From UBA1181 sp963619325 (GTDB taxonomy: Bacteria > Bacteroidota > Bacteroidia > Bacteroidales > Paludibacteraceae), in the NCBI GenBank assembly GCA_963619325.1, contig CAVEVQ010000010.1, positions 1 through 64,000 on the forward strand: 64,000 bases of DNA, read 5' to 3'. Positions 18,506 to 27,296 of this stretch are shown one piece after another. The notes beneath the pieces are model-generated. The model was given only the letters and a program-made list of their open reading frames with translations, had not been told where the DNA came from and made no database searches. Made by a program: the position numbers and the translations under genes. Within the stretch, counting starts at the first letter, position 1. Each line of letters starts with the position of its first letter.

Positions 18506-19135
18506 TCATTTTACAACTGGAACATAGACGGCCTTCTTATTCTTGAAATATTCCTCCGAAAAGAAATCACTCACATCAAAAACACTCGCTATCTTTCGGT
18601 ACGGACGCACTTCCGCCTCCAACTCACCCCCTTTCAAACAGAGGACTCCATTCGGCAAAGCATTTTTTGGATTCTTAGTCACAACGTTCTTCGTAACCAA
18701 GCGCATCAAATCACTTAAAGGCATCACCGCTCGGCTGACGACAAACTCAAAGTTCTGCTTTTCATCTTCCACACGCTCGTAGGCAAAAGTCACATTCTCC
18801 AAACCAATAGCCGTAGCCACCTCGGTAGCCACACGTATCTTCTTGCCTACCGAATCCACCAAATGGAAATGGCAAGTTGGGAAAAGAATCGCCAATGGAA
18901 TGCCAGGGAAACCGCCCCCCGTGCCAACATCCATAATCTGCGTGCCTGGTTGGAAAGTGACAATCTTGGCAATCGCCAATGAATGTAACACATGATGCTC
19001 ATAAAGATTCTCTATGTCCTTACGAGAAATCACATTTATTTTGCTATTCCAATCGGTATATAAATCGTAAAGAGAAGCAAACTGCTCTTTCTGACGTTCC
19101 GTCAAGTGGGGGAAATATTTCAATATCTGTTCCAT
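18506..19135 (-). CDS. rsmG: 16S rRNA (guanine(527)-N7)-methyltransferase (209 aa)
   Basis: This is the RsmG/GidB family. The N-terminal YDLYTDWNSKINVISRKD and the block LYEHHVLHSLAIAKI are typical. The SAM motif is DVGTGGGFPGIPLAILFP, followed by LVDSVGKKIRVATEVA. It methylates G527 in the 530 loop of 16S rRNA. It is the first gene of rsmG-pcm-ABC ATPase-acetyltransferase, with a promoter match just upstream. Confidence 0.96.
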   Translation of the reverse strand: MEQILKYFPHLTERQKEQFASLYDLYTDWNSKINVISRKDIENLYEHHVLHSLAIAKIVTFQPGTQIMDVGTGGGFPGIPLAILFPTCHFHLVDSVGKKIRVATEVATAIGLENVTFAYERVEDEKQNFEFVVSRAVMPLSDLMRLVTKNVVTKNPKNALPNGVLCLKGGELEAEVRPYRKIASVFDVSDFFSEEYFKNKKAVYVPVVK

Positions 19136-19160
19136 CCTATTTTACTATTCTATTTTATAA

Positions 19161-19168
19161 CAAAGATA
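19161..19168 (-). promoter_or_regulatory. Putative -7 box for the rsmG operon
   Basis: The minus strand reads TATCTTTG, an exact TAnnTTTG match, 26 nt upstream of the rsmG ATG, in the 78-nt gap after the polysaccharide operon. Confidence 0.6.
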
Positions 19169-19213
19169 ATATTTTCTATCCGATTATCCACCTTCAAACC
19201 AACGATCGAGCTT

Positions 19214-20224
19214 CTATCTCTCTTTTAAGAAGATCTTCCCTAAAACCTTAACCAAGCCTATCAAATTACCCCAACCATAAGAAAAATGCAAGGTGATAAA
19301 TGCAAACACGAGATGATGGACACCACAATCTTTCCCCCTATTCAACTTCACACTCACACCTAATATTGAAATAAGGTATACCAAGAGCGTAAATGCGGAC
19401 AACAAACCGAAAAAAGGATTTACCAACATAAGAAAAAATGGAACTATCAATGACAGCAAAAAAAGCATCGGAATGAAATGTCGTAAAGAGAGTGCAGATG
19501 AATTTTTTGTATAATACAAGGTAAGAACGTTCCAAAGTCCGTTTTCAAAATTATTCTTCGCCAATGCAGAATAGGTGGATCGTGCTTTATATTTTATCTG
19601 CAGATTTGGCAACAAATAGATTTTCCCTCCATTTTTTTGAATTCTATTATTCAACTCTATATCCTGATTGCGTGTAAGGCGTTCGTCATAAAGTCCGACT
19701 TTTTCAAAAATGGATTTACGGAAACAACCGAAGGGAACCGTGTCCACCTCTTTTATCTCATTAGTGCCAATACGAAACTGACTATTGCCAACTCCCAAAG
19801 GATGAGACAACACTGAAGAAATAGCCACCGCGGTATTCGTGTTCCCCGTATTTGAGCCAACTGCCACGCCTCCCACATTTTCGGCATTCGGCAATGTTCT
19901 CAACGCCTCAACCAACCGACTGCAATAGTCGTTCGGATATTCACTGTGAGCATCAATGCGGATGATAGTTTCTCCCTGAGCCTGTGCAATACCCATATTC
20001 ATAGCACAAGGGGCGGTTCTCTTTGGATTCTCCAGCAGATGAATAAAAGGGTACGATTTCAAGTAGGATTGAATAATCTCCACCGTTTGATCAGTACTTT
20101 TGCCATCTACCAACAGAAGTTCGTAAGGTTCTGTCAAATCCTGGTTTAATATGGAATCAATACATTGGACGATGTACGCCTCCTCATTATATATCGGACA
20201 AATTATGGATATCATTTTCGCCAT
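19214..20224 (-). CDS. Family 2 glycosyltransferase with C-terminal membrane segments (336 aa)
   Basis: The GT-A core begins MISIICPIYNEEAYIVQCIDSIL, then LLLVDGKSTDQTVEI. The nucleotide-sugar/metal region is IIRIDAHSEYPNDYC, and an acceptor-side ED-like motif is in ERLTRNQDIELNNRI. Three hydrophobic segments near residues 250-330 anchor it to the inner membrane, an arrangement like ExoA of succinoglycan synthesis. It abuts the UDP-sugar dehydrogenase gene with no gap and is the last gene of the polysaccharide operon. Donor and acceptor sugars are unknown. Confidence 0.88.
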   Translation of the reverse strand: MAKMISIICPIYNEEAYIVQCIDSILNQDLTEPYELLLVDGKSTDQTVEIIQSYLKSYPFIHLLENPKRTAPCAMNMGIAQAQGETIIRIDAHSEYPNDYCSRLVEALRTLPNAENVGGVAVGSNTGNTNTAVAISSVLSHPLGVGNSQFRIGTNEIKEVDTVPFGCFRKSIFEKVGLYDERLTRNQDIELNNRIQKNGGKIYLLPNLQIKYKARSTYSALAKNNFENGLWNVLTLYYTKNSSALSLRHFIPMLFLLSLIVPFFLMLVNPFFGLLSAFTLLVYLISILGVSVKLNRGKDCGVHHLVFAFITLHFSYGWGNLIGLVKVLGKIFLKER

Positions 20225-21490
20225 TTAGAGTCGCATGTCCACAAGACGTCTGTCTAAAAAACCTTTCACATCATAGACTACCGACTTTTCTTTTCTCAAA
20301 GAACAGATGTCTATATTACTAAAAAGAGTGTGAGGCACCGCCAAGATAATCGCATCAAACTGCTCATTCGGAATTTCTTTCTGTACTGTCACACCATACT
20401 CACGCATCACATCCTCAGCGTTTGCCCATGGATCACACACCGTGATATTCTCCGTATATTCCCGCAAGGTATGACAAATATCCACCACTTTCGTATTACG
20501 AATATCTGGACAATTTTCTTTGAACGTAACGCCCAAGATCAGGATTTTTGCGTCTTTCACAAGAACTCCCTTTTTGTTCATACATTTGATAGTCTGGTTC
20601 GCCACATAGTCGCCCATGCCATCGTTCAGTCGACGAGCAGAGGACATAATGCGCGGCAAGACACCATACACCTGCGCTTTCTGAATCAAGTAGTAAGGAT
20701 CGACCGAGATACAATGCCCGCCTACCAAGCCAGGCGACATCCTGATGAAATTCCATTTTGTAGAGGCTGCATCAATCACATCATGCGTGTCAATACCCAT
20801 CGCATTGAAAATTTTCGCCAATTCGTTCATAAAGGCAATATTGACGTCGCGTTGAGAATTTTCAATGATTTTTGAGGCCTCAGCCACACGGATTGAGGAG
20901 GCCTTGAACGTTCCATTCACTAAGACCGAATTATAAAGCCGATCCACCTCATCCGCTATTTCTGGTGTCGAACCGCTCGTCACTTTTTTGATTTTCTCCA
21001 CCGAATGTTCCTTATCACCTGGGTTGACTCGTTCAGGAGAGTATCCTGCAAAGAAGTCCACATTATAGGTCAAACCGCTCACCCGCTCCACAACAGGCAA
21101 GCACTCCTCCTCAGTAACACCAGGGTAGACAGTCGACTCGTAGATGACAATGTCTCCTTTCGAAATAACCCTCCCCACGGTATCGCTTGCAGAGATCAAG
21201 GGACGAAGATCGGGGCGGTTGTTCATATCCACAGGCGTCGGCACTGCAACGATATACACATTACAATCCCGAATATCCTCCATGTCGGAAGTACACCGAA
21301 AACCATGATTCTGAATAGCATCCAGCAACAGTTCGTCGGACACCTCACAAGTAGCATCCTTGCCCTGCATCAACGCATCCACCCGTCGGCGATTCATATC
21401 AAAGCCAACGGTTTCATATTTAGTAGAAAAAAGTCGGGCTAAAGGAAGACCGACATAGCCTAAGCCAATGATGGCGATTTTTTTTCGCAT
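20225..21490 (-). CDS. Nucleotide-sugar (UDP-HexNAc type) 6-dehydrogenase (421 aa)
   Basis: The N-terminal Rossmann fold has KIAIIGLGYVGLPLA. The middle segment holds YESTVYPGVTEEEC and GYSPERVNPGDKEH, the latter typical of the WecC/TviB/WbpO branch. The catalytic Cys260 is in LVGGHCISVDPYYL. The C-terminal UDP-binding domain includes ILILGVTFKENCPDIRNTKVVD. These enzymes oxidise UDP-N-acetylhexosamines to uronic acids with two NAD+ per turn. This predicts a HexNAc-uronic acid in the polymer made by the cluster. The ERVNPG motif argues against a plain UDP-glucose dehydrogenase. Confidence 0.92.
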   Translation of the reverse strand: MRKKIAIIGLGYVGLPLARLFSTKYETVGFDMNRRRVDALMQGKDATCEVSDELLLDAIQNHGFRCTSDMEDIRDCNVYIVAVPTPVDMNNRPDLRPLISASDTVGRVISKGDIVIYESTVYPGVTEEECLPVVERVSGLTYNVDFFAGYSPERVNPGDKEHSVEKIKKVTSGSTPEIADEVDRLYNSVLVNGTFKASSIRVAEASKIIENSQRDVNIAFMNELAKIFNAMGIDTHDVIDAASTKWNFIRMSPGLVGGHCISVDPYYLIQKAQVYGVLPRIMSSARRLNDGMGDYVANQTIKCMNKKGVLVKDAKILILGVTFKENCPDIRNTKVVDICHTLREYTENITVCDPWANAEDVMREYGVTVQKEIPNEQFDAIILAVPHTLFSNIDICSLRKEKSVVYDVKGFLDRRLVDMRL

Positions 21491-21552
21491 TTCAGTTCAA
21501 AAGCAATCAAATTCAGTAACAATCTACAATATAGAACGAATTTTTCAATTTA

Positions 21553-22581
21553 TTAGTCTATACACTTCACTATTTCCACAAACTTTTCCCTTGCAGTATC
21601 CGCCGAAAAACGTTCCCGGCTCTCAAACGCCGCCCGTTTCATCTCCGATAATTTATCTTCACGTTCCAAAAGATAGAGGATTCTATCATTCAAGGCATCC
21701 AAGCAATCGCCAAAGGGAATGATGAAGCCGTTCACCCCATCTTGAACGAATTCATGCGCATATTGCCATTCCGTTATTATAATGGGTATACCAGCGACAA
21801 ACGCATCGATAACCGTGCCTGGAAGTCCTTCGCCCATATATTTCGTTGGCAAAACAGACACATCATATTTTGAAAGCGTTGACGGAATATTTTCCGGACT
21901 TAAAACACCTTTATACTCAACGTTAGAATATTCTTGCATGATATTTTCCCAACCTGACTCAGAAGAAGAAATTTTCCCATAAACATCAATAGCAACACAA
22001 CCAGGATATTTTTCATGAAAGAATTGAGCCGTTTTCAAAAGTGTTTCTATACCCTTTATCCGTTCCACTCTTGCACAAAACACGACTCTCAGCTTGCCCT
22101 CTTGATGATTTTCCACGAACAAATTATCAAAATATCGGAAATTATCAAATCGGTCCACATTGTCAAATCCGCACTCCGTCTGTAACCGTTTTTTCAGCAA
22201 ATCTGTTTCCGTGCAGATACATTCAATACGTTTCAACAACCAACGATGCAACGGCTTTGTTTTTAGATATTCTGCCAACCACCCACCAACGACAAAATAA
22301 TAGATTTTCGTGCGACATAGTTTAGAAAGGATGAAAACAAGAGGAAAAACCAACAACAAATTTCGTTGCGCAGGCAAATAAATCAATTTATCAACTCGAC
22401 AAACATTTCGGAACATATTAAAGACACCCATTCGATTCTCAGAGAAACCTGCTGTGTCGTAATATTTAAAATCAAGACTCAAGTCAGACATCAGTTGAAT
22501 CAACATCTGTGTTTTCACCGTCTGACCATCCAAATTGCGAGCCTTTCCACCCACATTGCCAATAAGATAGAATTTATCCAT
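21553..22581 (-). CDS. Family 4-type glycosyltransferase (342 aa)
   Basis: This is a GT-B fold protein. The second domain starts GKLRVVFCARVERIKGIETLLK and carries GEGLPGTVIDAFVAGIPIIIT, the GT4 nucleotide-binding region, followed by VQDGVNGFIIPFGD. It overlaps the upstream glycosyltransferase gene by 8 nt and precedes the dehydrogenase gene by 62 nt. The N-terminal acceptor domain (GNVGGKARNLDGQTVK) resembles small capsule transferases. Sugar specificity cannot be read. Confidence 0.88.
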   Translation of the reverse strand: MDKFYLIGNVGGKARNLDGQTVKTQMLIQLMSDLSLDFKYYDTAGFSENRMGVFNMFRNVCRVDKLIYLPAQRNLLLVFPLVFILSKLCRTKIYYFVVGGWLAEYLKTKPLHRWLLKRIECICTETDLLKKRLQTECGFDNVDRFDNFRYFDNLFVENHQEGKLRVVFCARVERIKGIETLLKTAQFFHEKYPGCVAIDVYGKISSSESGWENIMQEYSNVEYKGVLSPENIPSTLSKYDVSVLPTKYMGEGLPGTVIDAFVAGIPIIITEWQYAHEFVQDGVNGFIIPFGDCLDALNDRILYLLEREDKLSEMKRAAFESRERFSADTAREKFVEIVKCID

Positions 22582-23671
22582 GTATCAAATCCAAGTATTG
22601 GTTTATAAAAGTATCAGAAGAGAACTTCGTTTCAACAATTTCTCTACTTTTTCTACCCATTTCTCGTCTCTCTTTTTCCGATAGATGAAGGATTGAAATC
22701 ATTTTCTTGGTCATATCATCAACATCATTGGGATCAAAAAGCATTGCATTCTCACCATTCTCCACAATCCTTTCATTATCACAAACCCGACTACAAGCAA
22801 TCGGCAGTCCACATGCCATCGCCTCACAAAGCACATTGGGGAATCCCTCATAGAGCGATGGCAAGCAGAAAACATCCACATTCCAATAGGCAGACCGTAC
22901 ATCCCGTGAGGAAGGATGAAATTCAAAAATTCCTTCCAAGCGAAGCAACTTCACCTCCTCGCAACACCTTTTGTAATAGTTCTCATCTAATGACTCACCA
23001 TACCAGTCAACTTGAACATTCATTCCACACTCAACAACATTCTTGATGGCACGAATATAATTAAGCACATTCTTTTGACGACTGACTCTCGCAACGCTCA
23101 AAATTCGAACCGTATCACTCTTCCTCTCATATTCTGTTGGGTGGAAAAAATCCAAATCAATAAAATTAGTAATCACCTTAACCTTATCAGTCAAAGAAGG
23201 ATAATTCAGTCTTATGAATTCTCCCTGCGTATATGAGTTCGGAACAATAAAATCTGCAAAGCGATATGAATAAAACTTAATTCTTTCTCGAAACGACAAT
23301 TTCTGTGTCACATTTCTTTCCGATACGATCAGTCTGAAATCTCTTCCCGACAATCTCAGAACCATCTTTGCCACACAAGCCATCACGCAGGCAGTATCTA
23401 AATAGGCAACCACTACGGACGGTTTTGCTTTATACAATTCTCGAATAATCGCTATCAACCTTCTTCCCCGAGAAAGTCCATTTGCCACACATTGATGCGC
23501 CACATTGGCTTGATCCAACAGAGGCAGATAAAAATCATCCGGATAGTAGGTCCAGACCACCACATTTTCACAATTTTTTTTCAACAAAACCGCAAGAGAA
23601 ACAAGCTGGCGTTCGGCACCACCAGAGGCGAGAGATTCGGTGAGAAGGAGGACTTTATCTCTATCTTTCAT
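22574..23671 (-). CDS. Family 4-type glycosyltransferase (365 aa)
   Basis: The frame is open to 23782, but the first 37 residues are basic and lie inside the end of the upstream acetyltransferase gene. MKDRDKVLLLTESLASGGAERQL at 23671 is a typical GT4 start (SGGAERQL) and overlaps that gene by only 11 nt. Further motifs are DTVRILSVARVSRQKN and FCLPSLYEGFPNVLCEAMACG with the E-x7-E pattern. Tight overlaps at both ends show translational coupling within the operon. Donor and acceptor unknown. Confidence 0.9.
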   Translation of the reverse strand: MKDRDKVLLLTESLASGGAERQLVSLAVLLKKNCENVVVWTYYPDDFYLPLLDQANVAHQCVANGLSRGRRLIAIIRELYKAKPSVVVAYLDTACVMACVAKMVLRLSGRDFRLIVSERNVTQKLSFRERIKFYSYRFADFIVPNSYTQGEFIRLNYPSLTDKVKVITNFIDLDFFHPTEYERKSDTVRILSVARVSRQKNVLNYIRAIKNVVECGMNVQVDWYGESLDENYYKRCCEEVKLLRLEGIFEFHPSSRDVRSAYWNVDVFCLPSLYEGFPNVLCEAMACGLPIACSRVCDNERIVENGENAMLFDPNDVDDMTKKMISILHLSEKERREMGRKSREIVETKFSSDTFINQYLDLIHG

Positions 23672-24140
23672 TTCTACACCTCTGTTCAATACAATATTGT
23701 CCAACACGGTTTTTCCTTCCCTCTGCAAACTTTTCAAAACCTGCCTTAGCAACACCTTTCTGCGAAAAAATATTTTTTTCATCTATAATCATATAGAAAT
23801 CTCTATCTGGATGTTCTTGAACAATAAATTGTAACAATAACGGATAGAAACCATTACCTCTTTGTTTCTCTATCGTACGACAAGGTCCAATATGCCAACC
23901 ATCTTTAGGAATAAATTCAAAAATCGGGATTTTAGGACACACTTGCGCCGTCGACACAATTTCTCCATTTCTCAAAACCTGATACTCGTAGAATCGTTCT
24001 CCTTTGAAAAAGGAAAATATATGCCACAGAAAACTATGAAAACTATTCAACGGCATAATGATTTTTCTGAAAACAACATTAAAGTTATTTGGTAAAACTT
24101 CATGATATTTCGTCCTATCGTATCTATAAAAATATAACAT
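23661..24140 (-). CDS. GNAT-like acyltransferase in the polysaccharide operon (159 aa)
   Basis: A weakly conserved GNAT fold is suggested by GWHIGPCRTIEKQRGNGFYPLLLQFI (a Q/R-x-x-G-x-G/A-like acetyl-CoA loop, here KQRGNGFY). It is followed by DFYMIIDEKNIFSQKGVAKAGF, which matches the usual GNAT C-terminal N...GF pattern. The gene lies 1 nt after its upstream neighbour and overlaps the next glycosyltransferase by 11 nt. A role in acylating an amino sugar is inferred from position. The region is AT-rich compared with the housekeeping genes. Confidence 0.6.
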   Translation of the reverse strand: MLYFYRYDRTKYHEVLPNNFNVVFRKIIMPLNSFHSFLWHIFSFFKGERFYEYQVLRNGEIVSTAQVCPKIPIFEFIPKDGWHIGPCRTIEKQRGNGFYPLLLQFIVQEHPDRDFYMIIDEKNIFSQKGVAKAGFEKFAEGRKNRVGQYCIEQRCRNER

Positions 24141-24141
24141 A

Positions 24142-24942
24142 TTACATTTTCCCCCTTTGCATTGCCTCCATATTCAAAACACCTCTCACTTTCAACGGCA
24201 AAATCTTACATTTTCTAAACGGATATAAGATATTGACAACCAGTTTCATCCATGTCTTATACCTTACTTGAAGTCTACAATACGCCTTTCTGAAATTAAA
24301 TTTTTTTTCAAGAAAAATTTGCACATTAGAATGTTCCGTAACCGACCTTGTGCCATCAAAAATATATTTTAAACCACACTGTTTCAAATAATATTCATTT
24401 AAAGAATAAAATAGCCCATAATAGGGATAATAATGTTTCAAGAAAAAAGGATCGCACTTGCAGGTCTGCAGATTGCAATAATCCTGCCCCATCCGACATA
24501 TTGAGTATACAACAATTTGACCTGACTCTTTCATATAGCCACCCCAAATCTGACAATCGGTTAACGACATCACATATTTCTCAAATACATTTTTACAAGG
24601 ATATTCGCATTTTTCTTTATACCTCTTACACGCCTTCACCATAACCTCATAACCACCATCTGCAAGCAGTTGTGAGGAAGAAATCAATTTATAATCAATT
24701 GTCTTCAAAGCCCTCCGAACTCCATTTCTCGTTTTTGAGGACAGCTCTTCCATTCCTCCAAACGAATCTTTTATAACGCACCAAAAAGAGGTTTCATATT
24801 TACTATCAAAATCATAAACGTTTCTTACCATATACCCTTGTGAAGAAAGCATGTCTGACATTTCTTCCTCGGTAAGTTTTCTCCAAAGATGAGGTGCAGA
24901 AGCACCAATCCAACATCCCTTGTATAAAATGCAATCATTCAC
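24142..24942 (-). CDS. FemAB/GNAT-like protein of unknown function (266 aa)
   Basis: I do not recognise a precise family. The run SSKTRNGVRRALKT resembles the basic helix of FemAB/GNAT-like proteins (K-x-R-x-x-x-R-A). A downstream section (GGYMKESGQIVVYSI, then a stretch with many Tyr and Cys) suggests the acyl-CoA or aminoacyl-type fold used by peptidoglycan and polysaccharide N-acyltransferases. It is cysteine-rich for a cytosolic protein. It overlaps the polymerase gene by 8 nt and is separated from the next gene by 1 nt, so it clearly belongs to the operon. It is AT-rich like its neighbours. Confidence 0.55.
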   Translation of the reverse strand: MNDCILYKGCWIGASAPHLWRKLTEEEMSDMLSSQGYMVRNVYDFDSKYETSFWCVIKDSFGGMEELSSKTRNGVRRALKTIDYKLISSSQLLADGGYEVMVKACKRYKEKCEYPCKNVFEKYVMSLTDCQIWGGYMKESGQIVVYSICRMGQDYCNLQTCKCDPFFLKHYYPYYGLFYSLNEYYLKQCGLKYIFDGTRSVTEHSNVQIFLEKKFNFRKAYCRLQVRYKTWMKLVVNILYPFRKCKILPLKVRGVLNMEAMQRGKM

Positions 24943-26098
24943 TTTCTAATCCCCTTTCCTGTTTTTTTTGTCTTCCTAATATAAAACCTAACATTGCAAA
25001 GAGAGGTACATATTTTGAAAAATAAAACCTTGAAAAGAAAGCTCCACAAGAAAAATCCACAAGTAACATCAATGAAGCCATCTTCAAAACACCACTCTGT
25101 TGCTTTTTCCAAAATGAGATCAACGCAATCCAAAGATTCAAGTAAAACAACACACCAACAACCCCATAACATGTAAACAACTCCACTAAATCATTATGCG
25201 CAAAGTTACCAACAAGATCCAAAGTTTTTAGAGTTCCCCTTCCAATTAAAAACTGTAAATCATTAGAACCTTCTAAATAACCATAAACCAATTTCGGAAT
25301 TATTCTATCTCTACCCGACAAATTTCCATGCATCGTTTCATATACCCTTTTTTGAAAATATTGTACATTTTCAAACAGATAATAGAACAACATTGCAATC
25401 AGAAAAACAACCACAGACAAGACAAAAAATGTCTTTATTTTCTGTTTTAAAGTTGTATCTCTTGTCTTCCAAATAAAAAATATCATTATCTCAATTGCCA
25501 GAACAAGTGTAGCCTCTCTCTTAACCGATAGCAAAACCAAAACAGAAACTAAAAATCCTATTATAATTTGAAACCTATTTTTATCGTCAAAAAGCATCAT
25601 CATCGGCACTATCGTAACCAGAAAACGACCTGCATTATTGGTGAATCCATCACTCTCCAGCTTCATATCCGCGTGCGACTGGAAGTAGTAAAAAAACAAA
25701 GAACTAAGAAAAATCACAGCAACATACCGCATCTCTCGTTCTGTCAGACTACCCTTTTTCGCATAATAGTAGTAAAAGTAAACTGGAAGCAAGGTTATGC
25801 ATAAAACCTGCAAATCCTTAAACATTAGTTTTGTAATTCCTCCTTCTTTTGCGATATATAGCATTTTATAGGATATAAGCACAAATAAAAACATATCTAA
25901 AGCGACCAACAGAAATGGTATTTTTCCTCTTTTAACCTCACTAATTGGTTGCGACAAAAACACATAAAAAAAAGAGAGGGACACTAATGCTATTGAAAGG
26001 ATTACAGCAACAGAAGAACCTTTCATTCCAAAAAATCCTTGCAGAAAATACAGACACCATCCCCCCGTATACAAATATACCTTCGTAGAGTCTTTCAT
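24935..26098 (-). CDS. O-antigen polymerase/ligase-like membrane protein (Wzy type, 387 aa)
   Basis: Around ten to twelve hydrophobic segments surround a larger extracytoplasmic loop (about 255-315). That loop region carries NLSGRDRIIPKLV and then NFAHNDLVELFTCYGVVGVLFYL, the H-N-x-x-x-E...G-x-x-G pattern of the Wzy/WaaL family. Such proteins polymerise or ligate lipid-linked repeat units in the periplasm. It follows the M28 lipoprotein gene by 4 nt. Sequence is strongly AT-rich, as often seen in transferred polysaccharide genes. Confidence 0.82.
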   Translation of the reverse strand: MKDSTKVYLYTGGWCLYFLQGFFGMKGSSVAVILSIALVSLSFFYVFLSQPISEVKRGKIPFLLVALDMFLFVLISYKMLYIAKEGGITKLMFKDLQVLCITLLPVYFYYYYAKKGSLTEREMRYVAVIFLSSLFFYYFQSHADMKLESDGFTNNAGRFLVTIVPMMMLFDDKNRFQIIIGFLVSVLVLLSVKREATLVLAIEIMIFFIWKTRDTTLKQKIKTFFVLSVVVFLIAMLFYYLFENVQYFQKRVYETMHGNLSGRDRIIPKLVYGYLEGSNDLQFLIGRGTLKTLDLVGNFAHNDLVELFTCYGVVGVLFYLNLWIALISFWKKQQSGVLKMASLMLLVDFSCGAFFSRFYFSKYVPLFAMLGFILGRQKKQERGLESE

Positions 26099-26102
26099 AA
26101 TT

Positions 26103-27101
26103 CTATTGTTCTCTTAGTGTTTTCAGAACAACTTCGCCCACCATTTTCAGGGTGTTAGGGTCGATATTCTCGGGAATGTCCTGTTGTGTATGCCACGTTT
26201 CAGGGAATCCACGCTCAGAATGATAGTCGACAATGTCTATCGTTGGAATTCGAGCGAAAAGATTAATGTAATAGTGGTCGTCCATAATCGAACCAGACAT
26301 CTGTGGCACAAAAGCATTGCCATAACCCAACTGCTGTGCGTGCTGCCACACCTGACGCAATCGTGTCTCCGCAAAATAGAGAGAGACTTCGTCAAACCCG
26401 AAGAACGGAGACTTTCCGCCCACCATGTCCAAAAGGATTCCCCATTCGGGTTTTCCATTCTTATAGTACGGGTTTTTCGCCAAATATTGCGAACCTAAGC
26501 ACCATGTGTCTTCTTTTTCGCCCACTTCAAAGGAAGGCCGACCTCCATCTTCTAAGTCTAAAAAGACAATGTCTACACCCAAAGAGTCATCTCCTAACTG
26601 CAACTGGCGAGCAACCTCCAACAACACTGCCACTCCACTGGCACCATCATTTGCCCCTAACACAGGCTTATGCCAATTCGCCTTCTCATCATTGTCCGAC
26701 ACTGACCGACAATCCCAATGCGCAAACAATGCCACCCTGCGGATCATCTCGGGATGAATCTGACCAATCAAGTTAGTTCCCTTCCACTTCTCCCCCGCAT
26801 AATTGACAGCGTCAAAACTTTGCACGAAAGCGGTGTCGCAATACGAACTCAGCTGTCGGTGCAGATAAACAGCACATCTTTCGTGGGCTTCCGACTGTGG
26901 GACACGACATCCGAAACCACATTGTCTTTTCAAAAAATTCATTGCACTGTCTGCCTCAAATGTCGGACGTGTAATTGAATTTTTCTGAATTTCACTTGGG
27001 TCAACCTTTCCAATCGATGTTTTATCATCCCCACTATTTGAGCCACAAGCCCAAAGAACTACCGCCAACAAAGTCGCTATTGCAATCCGTATAATATTCA
27101 T
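26103..27101 (-). CDS. M28-family zinc lipoprotein, probable glutaminyl-peptide cyclotransferase (332 aa)
   Basis: The start at 27101 gives MNIIRIAIATLLAVVLWAC with a lipobox Cys; the upstream Met at 27125 falls in the preceding terminator. Zinc ligands can be assigned: Asp in VLGANDGASGVAVLLE, Glu in VFLDLEDGG, His near the C-terminus in ETWHTQQDIPENI. The LFAHWDCR and LDLEDGG blocks resemble bacterial type II glutaminyl cyclases more than M28 aminopeptidases. Such enzymes convert N-terminal Gln of exported proteins to pyroglutamate in the periplasm. It is the first protein gene of the polysaccharide operon and is followed 4 nt later by the polymerase gene, an unusual pairing. An aminopeptidase role is the main alternative. 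Confidence 0.7.
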   Translation of the reverse strand: MNIIRIAIATLLAVVLWACGSNSGDDKTSIGKVDPSEIQKNSITRPTFEADSAMNFLKRQCGFGCRVPQSEAHERCAVYLHRQLSSYCDTAFVQSFDAVNYAGEKWKGTNLIGQIHPEMIRRVALFAHWDCRSVSDNDEKANWHKPVLGANDGASGVAVLLEVARQLQLGDDSLGVDIVFLDLEDGGRPSFEVGEKEDTWCLGSQYLAKNPYYKNGKPEWGILLDMVGGKSPFFGFDEVSLYFAETRLRQVWQHAQQLGYGNAFVPQMSGSIMDDHYYINLFARIPTIDIVDYHSERGFPETWHTQQDIPENIDPNTLKMVGEVVLKTLREQ

Positions 27102-27123
27102 AAGTCTATCAATAAGTAGAAAC

Positions 27124-27152
27124 AAAAAAAGGAGGTTTGTTCAACCTCCTTT
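27124..27152 (-). terminator. Rho-independent terminator after tRNA-Glu, directly before the M28 gene
   Basis: On the minus strand AAAGGAGGTT (27143-27152) pairs with AACCTCCTTT (27128-27137) across a 5-nt loop. It continues into a run of seven T (27124-27130). It starts only 5 nt after the tRNA and ends 23 nt before the M28 start codon, so the operon needs readthrough or its own promoter. Confidence 0.85.
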
Positions 27153-27156
27153 TCAG

Positions 27157-27229
27157 TAGCGGATCCGGGATTCGAACCCGGGTCTAAGCCGTGAGAGAGC
27201 TACGTGCTGGACCCCTACACTAATCCGCC
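27157..27229 (-). tRNA. tRNA-Glu, anticodon CUC
   Basis: The 73-nt cloverleaf was folded by hand. The acceptor stem is GGCGGAT/ATCCGCT (first pair G-U) with discriminator A and no encoded CCA. The D arm is GTGT/GCAC and the T arm is CCGGG-TTCGAAT-CCCGG. The anticodon loop CTCTCAC has U33 and anticodon CTC, reading GAG. The anticodon stem has four pairs and one T-T mismatch at 27-43. Identity rests on the anticodon. Confidence 0.9.
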
Positions 27230-27296
27230 ATTCGTCATCTTTCCGAAGAGAAGCAATCAAAACTTTATTTGAAAGCGTCATTTCTTTTTGACGTTG

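Noticed and set aside
23672..23782. N-terminal extension of the GT4 glycosyltransferase
   Set aside because: The 37 extra residues are in the coding region of the upstream GNAT-like gene and are unlike any GT4 N-terminus.
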